The translations under genes and the position numbers were made by a program. A DNA stretch of 15,393 nucleotides. It comes from Planctomycetaceae bacterium (GTDB lineage Bacteria > Planctomycetota > Planctomycetia > Planctomycetales > Planctomycetaceae). The DNA lies in contig DLVV01000241.1 of NCBI GenBank assembly GCA_003445035.1, positions 1 through 15,393 on the forward strand, written 5' to 3'. The notes below the pieces were generated by a model. It did no database searches, was not told where the DNA came from, and saw only the letters and a list, made by a program, of their open reading frames with translations. Below, piece after piece: positions 1 to 7,066 of this stretch; the first letter of the stretch is position 1, and the number at the start of each line of letters is the position of its first letter.

Positions 1-1341
1 GGTCATGCACGCTCGATCTGGCAGTCGGGCGTTGATGCGGTCGATTCTGGCCGACTAGTCAGACAGGCGGTCAGTTGTGACGGAACGACGCTCGAGGTCT
101 GCGACCGCCGGTACCCGCTGGATACGCTCGAGCGACTGATCGTCGTCGGGGCAGGCAAGGCCGGAGCCGGAATGTCGGCGGCCCTCGAAGAGCTGTTGCC
201 TGCGGAATTCCTGTCCGAACGCGTCAGCGGCTGGGTCAACGTCCCGGCCGACTGCGTCAGGCCGCTCGAGCGGATCCGGTTGCACGCGGCGCGTCCAGCC
301 GGAGTCAACGAGCCGACGGCCGAGGGGGTGGCGGGTTCGGAGGCCATCCTGAGGCTGGTCGGCGAAGCCACCCCGGAAGACCTGGTGCTGGTCCTGATCT
401 CCGGCGGTGGCAGCGCCCTGTTGCCGGCTCCGGTTTCCGGCATCACGCTTGAGGACAAGCTGGCCGTCACCCGCCTGCTGATGCTCTCCGGCGCCACCAT
501 CAACCAGCTCAACTGTGTCCGCAAGCGGCTCAGTGCCGTCAAGGGCGGGGGCCTGGCCCGGGCGGCATCGACGGCGGGAGCCGTCCAGGGACTGTTGATC
601 TCCGATGTCATCGGTGACCCGCTCGACATCATTGCTTCCGGGCCGGTCATCGCCGACAGCGGAACCGACACGATGGCTCTCAAGGTTCTCAAGAAGTTCG
701 CGGCTCGGATCGACGATGTTCCCGAGGTCGTCTGGAGGTGTCTCGAGGCCCGGGCTGCCGATGAGGATGGCCTCGACGAAGTCATTCCCGAAACGGTCAC
801 CAACCACGTGATTGGCAACAACCAGGTGGCCGTGGCGGCGGCAATCGCCCGGGCCGAGGCGCTGGGCTACCACGTCCATTCGCTGGGATCAGAGAACCTC
901 GGCGTGGCTTGTGAGGAGGGCGTGAGGCTCCTGGAAATGTGCCGCGGAATCCAGGCGGGTGAGGGACCGGTCGGCGTGCCCGCCTGTGTGATTTCCGGGG
1001 GCGAGCCAGTGGTGAAGTTGAGCGAAACCGACCAGCCACGGCGAGGCGGCCGGAACCAGGAACTGGTCCTGGCGGCACTGGCCGAGGCGTGGGACAGCGG
1101 GTTGGATCGCCTGGTCATTCTGTCGGGTGGCACCGACGGTGAGGACGGTCCGACTGACGCGGCCGGAGCGGAGGTGGACCAGGACCTGTGGCGGACCGCT
1201 CGTACGCGGAAGCTGTCTCCCGAACCGTTCCTGGCGATCAACGACTCGTACACCTTCTTCGAGACCATCGGCGGGCTGTTGCAGACCGGGCCGACTCACA
1301 CCAATGTCATGGACCTTCGCGTCGCGCTGATCCTGGCCTAG
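1..1341 (+). CDS. Glycerate 2-kinase (MOFRL family), 5' end cut by window
   Basis: The reading frame is open from base 1 to the TAG at 1339-1341, giving 446 residues in the window. This nearly matches the usual length of about 420-450, so only a few N-terminal codons should be missing. The family phosphorylates D-glycerate to 2-phosphoglycerate with ATP in the cytoplasm, feeding glyoxylate, serine or tartronate carbon into lower glycolysis. Visible motifs, numbered from the first codon in the window, are the nucleotide-type loop VVGAGKAGAGM (48-58), the glycine-rich ISGGGSALLPAP (133-144), then GGEP, GRNQEL, GTDGEDGPTDAAGA and the C-terminal TGPTHTNVMDLRVALI that typifies MOFRL proteins. The ATG at 172 is inside the conserved domain and is not the start. 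The 3' end overlaps the convergent transporter gene by 35 bp. Function is assigned by family; the symbol (gckA, ttuD or garK-like) is not settled. Confidence 0.93.
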   Translation, partial: GHARSIWQSGVDAVDSGRLVRQAVSCDGTTLEVCDRRYPLDTLERLIVVGAGKAGAGMSAALEELLPAEFLSERVSGWVNVPADCVRPLERIRLHAARPAGVNEPTAEGVAGSEAILRLVGEATPEDLVLVLISGGGSALLPAPVSGITLEDKLAVTRLLMLSGATINQLNCVRKRLSAVKGGGLARAASTAGAVQGLLISDVIGDPLDIIASGPVIADSGTDTMALKVLKKFAARIDDVPEVVWRCLEARAADEDGLDEVIPETVTNHVIGNNQVAVAAAIARAEALGYHVHSLGSENLGVACEEGVRLLEMCRGIQAGEGPVGVPACVISGGEPVVKLSETDQPRRGGRNQELVLAALAEAWDSGLDRLVILSGGTDGEDGPTDAAGAEVDQDLWRTARTRKLSPEPFLAINDSYTFFETIGGLLQTGPTHTNVMDLRVALILA

Positions 1342-2245
1342 CACCGCCGGCCGGTCCTACGGATTTCGGCGACCCGATGTCGGTTCCGGCCCAGACGGTG
1401 TACCGCAGCAACAGGCCGCCGCCGATCAGTCCTCCGCCGAGCCAGGTCACCGTTTCCACGGTCTCCCAGCCGGCCATCATGACCCAGGCCGGCGTGAGGA
1501 CCGGTTCCAGCAGTGCGATCAGCGAGGCTTCCTGGACCGAGACGGATTTCAGTCCCCGGGCGAACAACAGGTAGGGGATCGACATCTGGATGACTCCGAA
1601 GGCGGCCAACAGCAGCCATTGTTCGAGTGACAACGACGGGGGATGCCAGGCCAACCACGGCAACAGCACCAGGCAACTCGTGGCCTGGTTGACCAGCACC
1701 AGGAAGATGGGCGATTCGTCCCGCAGGCGTCTCAGCGAGACGATCACCGCCGCGAAGGCCAATCCGCTGGCAATCGCAAGCAGGTTGCCGGTGGCGGTCT
1801 GCTGGCCGCTGCTGCCGGCGACGATGACCACGATTCCGGCCACCGCCAGCACGACCGCCGCCAGGTTGCCCCTCCGCCAGGTTTCGCCGAGCACCATCAG
1901 TCCCAGTACGAAAGACCAGGGTGTCGCCGTGTATTGCAGGAACACCGCAGCTGCGGCGGTGGTCAGCGTCATCGCCGTCAGGAACAGCACGTTCATCGCG
2001 GCGAATGCGCCGGCCATCGGGACCAGGCCGGGTCGGAAGCGGATCGAAGCGATCCGGACAAACGGCACCAGGCAGGCTGCGGCGAACAGGGCCCTGAGGC
2101 ACGCCAGTGTCGGCCCCGGTATCTCCCGCAGGGCGTCCGCCTTGACGAACAATCCGGTCGTACTCCACAGCAACGCCGCGACCACCAGCAGCCAGCGGCC
2201 GCGGGTCGCCGACATCGAACGGGACTCGTCGTGAGGAACAGTCAT
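1307..2245 (-). CDS. EamA/DMT-superfamily membrane transporter
   Basis: This 312-residue inner-membrane protein has two tandem EamA domains, at about residues 18-144 and 153-282. Each has about five hydrophobic helices, giving the ten-helix layout of drug/metabolite transporters. Family signatures are LLWSTTGLFVK after the first helix, the TATPWSFVLGLMVLGE stretch (106-121) ending the first repeat, and the matching SLIALLEPVL (241-250) in the second. The last 25 residues are polar, rich in Gly, Ala and Arg, and lie over the 3' end of the glycerate kinase gene. The substrate cannot be read from sequence; relatives export amino acids or other metabolites. The ATG at 2245 gives an 11-18 residue polar N-terminus. 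A second ATG at codon 11 (2215) is an equally plausible start, as neither has a Shine-Dalgarno sequence. It is divergent from archease across 33 bp. Confidence 0.9.
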   Translation of the reverse strand: MTVPHDESRSMSATRGRWLLVVAALLWSTTGLFVKADALREIPGPTLACLRALFAAACLVPFVRIASIRFRPGLVPMAGAFAAMNVLFLTAMTLTTAAAAVFLQYTATPWSFVLGLMVLGETWRRGNLAAVVLAVAGIVVIVAGSSGQQTATGNLLAIASGLAFAAVIVSLRRLRDESPIFLVLVNQATSCLVLLPWLAWHPPSLSLEQWLLLAAFGVIQMSIPYLLFARGLKSVSVQEASLIALLEPVLTPAWVMMAGWETVETVTWLGGGLIGGGLLLRYTVWAGTDIGSPKSVGPAGGARPGSARREGP

Positions 2246-2260
2246 CGCTGCGGCGGATCA

Positions 2261-2269
2261 TGGTATAAG
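2261..2269 (+). promoter_or_regulatory. Candidate extended -10 element upstream of archease
   Basis: TGGTATAAG matches the extended -10 consensus TGnTATAAT at all but the last base. No convincing -35 is seen. Transcription would begin around 2276, about three bases before the GTG at 2279, so the message would be leaderless or nearly so. The same bases contain AAGG (2267-2270), which would be a ribosome binding site 8 bp before the GTG if transcription starts further upstream; only one reading can be right. The AT-rich box is also the only promoter-like sequence in the 33-bp divergent spacer and could serve the transporter on the other strand. Confidence 0.3.
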
Positions 2270-2278
2270 GTCCTCGCC

Positions 2279-2689
2279 GTGTTTGAAACGTTCGACCACA
2301 CCGCCGACCTCGGGCTGAGGGTCACCGCCGGTGACCTGGAGGAGTTGTTTGCCGAGGCGGCACGCGGATTGACCTCCCTGGTTGTGGACGATCCGGAGAC
2401 GCTGAAGTCGGATCGAGCGACGGAGTTCCGGATCGAGGGTGATGACCTGGACCTGCTGCTGATTGATCTGCTGGGCGAACTGCTGTTCCGGTTCGAGACC
2501 ACCGGATTTCTTGGTCGTGACTTCACCGCCGTTCACACGCCGGGGGGACTCGATGTCGAGGCTCGAGGGGAGATGATCGAAGGCCAGGCTCACCGGTTGG
2601 CTCGCGAGGTCAAGGCGATCACCTACCATGGCCTGAAGGTCGAACGGCAGGATGATCGGTGGATGGCCGAGGTGATTGTCGACATCTGA
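2279..2689 (+). CDS. Archease (RtcB ligase activator)
   Basis: This 136-residue cytosolic protein of the archease family matches the usual length of about 140. It opens with FETFDHTADLGLRV (2-15), the family signature, and ends in VIVDI. Asp10 and Asp135 fall where archease has its metal-binding aspartates. Known family role: archease speeds guanylylation of RtcB, allows multiple turnover and widens its nucleotide use. The start is taken as GTG 2279 because conservation begins there. The frame stays open upstream to about 1643, but that stretch lies over the transporter gene on the other strand and is non-coding. AAGG lies 8 bp before the GTG. The rtcB start is 17 bp downstream, so the activator and its enzyme are almost certainly co-transcribed. 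Confidence 0.92.
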   Translation: MFETFDHTADLGLRVTAGDLEELFAEAARGLTSLVVDDPETLKSDRATEFRIEGDDLDLLLIDLLGELLFRFETTGFLGRDFTAVHTPGGLDVEARGEMIEGQAHRLAREVKAITYHGLKVERQDDRWMAEVIVDI

Positions 2690-2706
2690 ACTGTGTTGGT
2701 GGTTGG

Positions 2707-4170
2707 ATGACCAAGCCCGTATTCCACGGTCCGCTTGAACGGGTCGACGACTGCCTGTGGCGGATTCCCCGGTCGTACAAGCCCGGGATGCGGGTCGACG
2801 GGTTGATCTTCGCCAGCGACGTGTTGATGGAACACATCCGCGGCGACCAGGCCCCCGAGCAGGTTGCCAACGTGGCGACGTTACCGGGGATCCAGGTGGC
2901 CAGCCTGGCGATGCCCGACATCCACTGGGGTTACGGCTTCACGATCGGCGGTGTTTGCGCGACCGATCCCGAGCGGGACGGGGTGATCTCCCCGGGTGGG
3001 GTCGGCTACGACATCAACTGTGGCGTGCGGCTGGTGCGTTCGACGATCCGCGAGGAAGAACTCAAGCCACAGCTCGTGCAACTGGTCGACGAGTTGTTCG
3101 CCACGGTGCCGGCCGGAGCCGGTCGCAGTGGGCCGTTCCGGTTCAATCGGTCCGAGTTGAAGACCTTGATGGCGCGGGGGCCGTCGGCGCTCGTCGAGCG
3201 GGGGCTGGCGACCAACGAGGACATCGAGATGACCGAAGCGGAGGGATGCCTGGAGGGAGCTGAACCCGATCGTGTCAGCCAGAAGGCCCTGGCCCGCGGC
3301 GTCAACCAGTGCGGCACCCTGGGTTCCGGAAACCACTTCCTGGAGGTGCAGGTGGTTGAGGAGGTCGTCGACGGTGATGCCGCGGCGGCCCTGGGCCTGT
3401 TCACCGGCCAGGTCTGCGTGATGATCCATTCGGGCTCGCGCGGCCTGGGCTACCAGGTCTGTGACGACGCGTTGCGGGCCCTGCGGGGTGTGCCGGGGAA
3501 GTACGGGATCGTGCTGCCCGACCGGCAACTGGCGTGTGCCCCGGCGGACAGCCCCGAGGGGCGAGCCTACATTGGAGCGATGCGGGCGGCGGCCAATTAC
3601 GCGTGGTGCAATCGGCAACTGCTGATGCAACTGGCCCGGCAGGCGTTCTCGAAGGTGCTGGGATCGAGCTGGCAGGACCTGGGGATGGAACTGGTCTACG
3701 ACGTGGCCCACAACATCGCGAAGTTCGAAGAGCACATGATCGGTGATGAGTCCCGGCGGGTGTGGGTCCATCGCAAGGGAGCGACCCGGGCGTTTCCAGC
3801 CGGGCATCCGGAAATTCCCGAGCGGTACCGCGGGGTGGGGCAGCCGGTGCTGATCCCCGGTGACATGGGGCGAGCCAGCTGGGTACTGGTCGGTCAACCA
3901 GGCAGCATGCGACGCACGTTCGGGACCACCTGCCACGGAGCCGGTCGGCGGATGAGTCGGACCCAGGCGGTGCGTCATGCCCAGGGGCGACAGATCGACC
4001 GTGAACTGTTGGCACGGGGTGTTGTGGCGAGGTCCCGTAGCCGGAGGGGGCTGGCCGAGGAGCAACCCGACGCGTACAAGGACGTCAATGACGTGGTCGA
4101 CGTGGTCGACTCGGCCGGACTCTCGCGAAAGGTGGCGCGAATGCGTCCGGTGGGGGTGATCAAGGGTTAG
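2707..4170 (+). CDS. rtcB: RNA-splicing ligase RtcB
   Basis: This is a 487-residue, GTP- and Mn2+-dependent RNA ligase that joins 2',3'-cyclic phosphate or 3'-phosphate ends to 5'-OH ends, in tRNA splicing or RNA repair. All catalytic residues known from Pyrococcus horikoshii RtcB are present at near-constant offset: Asp102 and Cys105 in GVGYDINCGVR, Asn209-His210 in GSGNHF, His241 in HSGSRG, His335 in HNIAKF, the guanylylated His410 in CHGAGR, and Lys486 in the terminal PVGVIKG. PDIHWGYGFTIGG (70-82) and HRKGATRAFP (355-364) are further signatures. The length fits the archaeal-like RtcB that works with archease, and archease is encoded 17 bp upstream. ATG 2707 is chosen because the RtcB domain begins there; the in-frame ATG at 2659 lies within archease. 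No RtcA cyclase or RtcR regulator is in the window. The RNA substrate is unknown. Confidence 0.97.
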   Translation: MTKPVFHGPLERVDDCLWRIPRSYKPGMRVDGLIFASDVLMEHIRGDQAPEQVANVATLPGIQVASLAMPDIHWGYGFTIGGVCATDPERDGVISPGGVGYDINCGVRLVRSTIREEELKPQLVQLVDELFATVPAGAGRSGPFRFNRSELKTLMARGPSALVERGLATNEDIEMTEAEGCLEGAEPDRVSQKALARGVNQCGTLGSGNHFLEVQVVEEVVDGDAAAALGLFTGQVCVMIHSGSRGLGYQVCDDALRALRGVPGKYGIVLPDRQLACAPADSPEGRAYIGAMRAAANYAWCNRQLLMQLARQAFSKVLGSSWQDLGMELVYDVAHNIAKFEEHMIGDESRRVWVHRKGATRAFPAGHPEIPERYRGVGQPVLIPGDMGRASWVLVGQPGSMRRTFGTTCHGAGRRMSRTQAVRHAQGRQIDRELLARGVVARSRSRRGLAEEQPDAYKDVNDVVDVVDSAGLSRKVARMRPVGVIKG

Positions 4171-4226
4171 CAAATCGTTAGTGTGGGCCGCCGAGACGTT
4201 CTTGTCCGATCCCGGCGATCGTCGAC

Positions 4227-4233
4227 GAGGGAG
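4227..4233 (+). promoter_or_regulatory. Shine-Dalgarno sequence deciding the 4240 start
   Basis: GAGGGAG lies six bases before ATG 4240. It supports that start over the in-frame ATG at 4183, which has no such site. It is one of only two strong Shine-Dalgarno sequences in the window. Confidence 0.7.
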
Positions 4234-4239
4234 ACCCTG

Positions 4240-4824
4240 ATGGAACCGTTGCCTGTCATCGTTGGCGGCTTGGGACTGGTCGTGGGGGGGCTGTTGGCCT
4301 GGGTGATCCGCGGTCGGCAACTGGCACGACAGCAGCAGGCCCACGTGGCGCGAAGCCAGGATTTCGAGGAAGATCTTGCCGCTCGGCAGGTCCGGATCGA
4401 AACACTCGAGGTCGATCGCGACAGCGTGCAGGCGGAGCTCTCGCGGACGTGCGCGGCGATGGACGAGGCCGAGCAGGTGTGGTCACGAGACCGGGATGTC
4501 TCGGCCGAGTCACTCAAGAACGCCGAGGAACGGATCGATCGGCTGACGGTCGAACTCGAGCAGCTTCGTGACCAGCTCGGCCAGGCACACCGTGACATCG
4601 ATCTGCAGGAGCAGGTCGGCCAATCACTGGAGGAACAACTTGCCGACGCGCGGCAGCAATTGGAGATCGCCGGCGAGCAGCTGGAGGAGGTCCAGCGCAA
4701 GCTGGTTGTGGTGCAACGGCAGCGGGAACAGCTGGCCGAGCAACTCGGTGAGACTGGCACGTCGGTGGAGAACGGCGGCAAGTCGAGCCGCCGCTGGCGG
4801 ATCAACACGTTCTTCGAGAGCTAG
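4240..4824 (+). CDS. Membrane-anchored coiled-coil protein, function unknown
   Basis: This 194-residue protein has one N-terminal hydrophobic segment (about residues 4-23, rich in Gly, Leu and Val) followed directly by Arg. After that comes a long charged stretch (about 30-170) rich in Glu, Gln, Arg and Leu with heptad-like spacing, as expected for a coiled coil. The short tail is basic (SSRRWRI). The hydrophobic segment lacks a clear cleavage site, so a membrane anchor with a cytoplasmic or periplasmic rod is more likely than secretion. I recognise no enzyme domain. The gene follows rtcB by 69 bp on the same strand and may be read through from it, but a functional link to RNA ligation is only a guess. 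Its TAG stop overlaps the hisA stop of the opposite strand. Translation on the other strand is also open here and is a shadow. Confidence 0.8.
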   Translation: MEPLPVIVGGLGLVVGGLLAWVIRGRQLARQQQAHVARSQDFEEDLAARQVRIETLEVDRDSVQAELSRTCAAMDEAEQVWSRDRDVSAESLKNAEERIDRLTVELEQLRDQLGQAHRDIDLQEQVGQSLEEQLADARQQLEIAGEQLEEVQRKLVVVQRQREQLAEQLGETGTSVENGGKSSRRWRINTFFES

Positions 4825-5561
4825 GCCGACGTCAGTTCGACCGCGGCTTCCAGATCCAGCGTTCCCTCGTACAGGGCCCGTCCGACGATGGCTCCGATCA
4901 GTCGAGGGCTCGCAACAGACAAGTCCACCAGTTGTCGGACATCCTCGAGCGTCGTCACCCCTCCCGACGCAATCACCGGAGGACCGAGTTGGGCCAGTTG
5001 CTGGAGGTCCTGAAGCGTTTCCGGGTCGATACCCTCGAGCATGCCGTCCCGGGCGATATTGGTGTAAATGATGGCGGCCAGCGGCAGGTCGGCGTAGGCG
5101 GCAGCCAGTTCCAGTGCCGACGTCTGCGAGACGTCCCGCCAGCCCTCTGTGGCGACCATCGAATCCCGGGCGTCCAGTCCCAGGCAGATTCGGCCAGGAA
5201 ATGCCGTCGCCATCTCGCGGAACCACTCGGGAGCTTTCAGCGCCTGAGTGCCGACGATGACCCGGTCGAGTCCCACGTCGTCGAGCAGAGTGCGGACGGC
5301 GAGTTCGGTGCGGATTCCGCCGCCCAGTTGGCAGGGCACGCCGGCGGCCTGGACGATTTCGCCGACACACTCCGAATTCGCCGGGATGCCGTCACGGGCT
5401 CCGTCGAGATCGACCAGGTGCAGCCGTGGGCCGCCCTCGGAGATCCATCGTCGGGCCATCGCGACCGGATCGTCCCCGAAGACGGTCTCCCGCTGGTAGT
5501 CACCCTGCCGCAGCCGCACGCAGCGTCCGCCTCTCAGGTCAATCGCCGGAATGATCTCCAA
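4821..5561 (-). CDS. hisA: Phosphoribosylformimino-AICAR ribotide isomerase HisA
   Basis: This 246-residue TIM barrel is full length for HisA. It isomerises ProFAR to PRFAR in histidine synthesis, supplying the substrate of the HisH-HisF complex. Landmarks are Asp8 in IIPAIDLRGG, Asp130 in GLDARD and Thr167 in YTNIARDGML as the catalytic set. GGGIR (80-84) and ASGGV (198-202) are the two phosphate-binding loops. HLVDLDGARDG (48-58) is a further HisA signature. The start is TTG at 5561, placing the catalytic Asp at position 8 as in well-studied HisA; there is no in-frame ATG nearby and only a G-rich stretch upstream. It follows the dioxygenase gene by 18 bp and is the last gene of the minus-strand run. 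The usual neighbour hisF is absent downstream. Confidence 0.96.
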   Translation of the reverse strand: MEIIPAIDLRGGRCVRLRQGDYQRETVFGDDPVAMARRWISEGGPRLHLVDLDGARDGIPANSECVGEIVQAAGVPCQLGGGIRTELAVRTLLDDVGLDRVIVGTQALKAPEWFREMATAFPGRICLGLDARDSMVATEGWRDVSQTSALELAAAYADLPLAAIIYTNIARDGMLEGIDPETLQDLQQLAQLGPPVIASGGVTTLEDVRQLVDLSVASPRLIGAIVGRALYEGTLDLEAAVELTSA

Positions 5562-5579
5562 GTCCAGCCCCCCGTTGTT

Positions 5580-6359
5580 CTATTTCAGGAATCCGCTGCG
5601 AACCGCCGGATCCCGGCTGAGGACATCGTTGAGCGGATCATCCAGTGCCAGGATCTCGCGTTGCCCGGGCGTCAGCGCCGCCTGGGTCTCCTCGCGCAGC
5701 AACCGCTTCTGGTACTGCTGCTGAGGGTGATCGGAACGTGCGAAGAAGATGTGCAGTGCGCGGCGAGGACTTTCGGTGAGGTTGGGCAGGCCACCGTGCC
5801 ACAGGTGAGCGTTCATCACCAGCACCGTTCCGGCGCGGCCGGTGGCCAGTTGCTGGTCGGGATGGTCGGCCTCGAGGTTGGCGAGCACATCGGCCGGCAG
5901 TCGTCCACTCCGGTGCGTTCCGGGAATGTAGCGGACGGCACCGTTGTCGGGAGTGAAGTCATCAAGCATCCACAGGCTGTTGCAGACCCAGTACCCGTCG
6001 TTGTCGGGCAGGGCGCTCATGTCGGCGTGCAGTGGCTGTGTTCGTCGACAACCGGCGTTGATGCTGCGGGCATTGAGACTGCTGAGCTTGATGCCGGGGC
6101 CGAGGACATGACGGATGTAAGCCAACAGGTCGTCGCGGACCATCAATTCACGAAACAACTCGTCCTTGTCCGCCAGGTTGGCCAGTCGCCGGCAACCCTC
6201 TTCGGGCTTGAACTCACTGCCGGCTCGCTCGCCCTCGAATTCGAAGATCTCTTCAAGCCGCTCGGTGATTCGCCGCGTGGTCTCGGGATCGCTGAAGCCC
6301 GGCAGTGCCAGGCAACCGACCTCGTCGAGCTGCTTCAGGTGCTCTTGGGGAGGAGCCAT
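5580..6359 (-). CDS. PhyH-family Fe(II)/2-oxoglutarate dioxygenase
   Basis: This 259-residue cytosolic protein of the phytanoyl-CoA dioxygenase type has a double-stranded beta-helix fold. The iron triad is visible: His111 and Asp113 in PLHADM, and His188 in HLWHGGLPN. Arg199 or Arg200 in the following SPRRALHIFF would bind the 2-oxoglutarate carboxylate. DNGAVRYIPGTHRSG (138-152) is typical of the family. It should therefore be an active hydroxylase; the substrate is not predictable, and relatives act on lipids, amino acids and small metabolites. The gene lies between hisH (12 bp upstream) and hisA (18 bp downstream) on the same strand, so it is very likely co-transcribed with them. Whether it acts on a histidine-pathway compound or is just a passenger cannot be told from sequence. 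ATG 6359 has no Shine-Dalgarno sequence. Confidence 0.92.
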   Translation of the reverse strand: MAPPQEHLKQLDEVGCLALPGFSDPETTRRITERLEEIFEFEGERAGSEFKPEEGCRRLANLADKDELFRELMVRDDLLAYIRHVLGPGIKLSSLNARSINAGCRRTQPLHADMSALPDNDGYWVCNSLWMLDDFTPDNGAVRYIPGTHRSGRLPADVLANLEADHPDQQLATGRAGTVLVMNAHLWHGGLPNLTESPRRALHIFFARSDHPQQQYQKRLLREETQAALTPGQREILALDDPLNDVLSRDPAVRSGFLK

Positions 6360-6371
6360 CGGGGGGATTGC

Positions 6372-6992
6372 CTACAGGGCCGCGAAATTGGCAAGCAGTT
6401 TCAGCCCGATTCGCTGGCTCTTCTCGGGATGAAACTGCGTGGCGAACGTTCGGCCGCGGCCGATCATTGACGCAAACGGCAACCCGTAGTCGGTTCGGCC
6501 CACCACGCAGTCCGGATCGGTCGGGGCCACGTAGTAGCTGTGAACAAAGTAGAAACTGGATCCCGCGGGGATCTCGGCCAGCAGCGGACAATTGTCCCGG
6601 ACCGGGTCCAGCGTGTTCCATCCCATGTGGGGGATCTTCAGTTCGTCGGGAAAGCCGTCGGTCGAGCCGAATCGGACGACTTCGCCGGGAACCACGCCCA
6701 GTCCATCCCACTGGCCGCCTTCGTGGCTGCAGTCCAGCAGCAGTTGCAGGCCCAGGCAGATGCCCAGGAACGGACGGTCGGCATCGATGTGATCACGGAT
6801 CGGATCGACCAGTTCCAGTCGAGTCAATTCAGCGATCGCGTCACGGAAAGCGCCAACGCCCGGCAGGACCAGCCGCTGGGCCGAGGCGATCTCCTCGGGC
6901 TGCGAACTGATCCTCGCCTCGTGCCCCAGGCGTTCAAAGGCTTTTTGCACGCTGCGGAGATTGCCCATGCCGTAGTCGACGACGGTGATCAT
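6372..6992 (-). CDS. hisH: Imidazole glycerol phosphate synthase, glutaminase subunit HisH
   Basis: This 206-residue class I glutamine amidotransferase releases ammonia from glutamine and passes it to HisF for imidazole glycerol phosphate synthesis. The triad is Cys79 in [11 protein letters not shown], with His188 and Glu190 in [15 protein letters not shown] (42-49) forms the oxyanion-side loop, and the N-terminal [12 protein letters not shown] is the usual HisH opening. ATG 6992 is chosen because that opening begins there; the frame runs on upstream to 7157, but that stretch lies over the end of the prepilin peptidase gene. The gap to the prepilin peptidase stop is 74 bp. On the coding strand, TACAAT (7000-7005) sits 7 bp before the ATG, but no -35 is visible. 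The partner hisF is not in the window. Confidence 0.96.
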   Translation of the reverse strand: MITVVDYGMGNLRSVQKAFERLGHEARISSQPEEIASAQRLVLPGVGAFRDAIAELTRLELVDPIRDHIDADRPFLGICLGLQLLLDCSHEGGQWDGLGVVPGEVVRFGSTDGFPDELKIPHMGWNTLDPVRDNCPLLAEIPAGSSFYFVHSYYVAPTDPDCVVGRTDYGLPFASMIGRGRTFATQFHPEKSQRIGLKLLANFAAL

Positions 6993-7066
6993 GGCTTCGA
7001 TTGTAGCGGACGACGCCGGTAGCTGAAGCCGTGACACGGTGGGGGACTCGTGGGCTGGCCGCGTGG

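Noticed and set aside
1643..2278. Long N-terminal extension of archease
   Set aside because: It is open by chance over the transporter gene, has antisense-like composition, and family homology begins at GTG 2279.
2881..4344. 487-codon minus-strand frame opposite rtcB
   Set aside because: The rtcB strand carries every catalytic residue; the opposite frame has no domain and no plausible start signal.
4932..6470. 512-codon open frame on the plus strand across hisA, the dioxygenase and hisH
   Set aside because: It lies antisense to three genes with complete active-site motifs, has no recognisable domain and is rich in residues produced by GC-rich antisense codons.
7000..7005. TACAAT on the minus strand as a hisH promoter -10
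   Set aside because: No acceptable -35 lies 16-18 bp upstream, and it would leave virtually no leader. Too weak to list as a feature.
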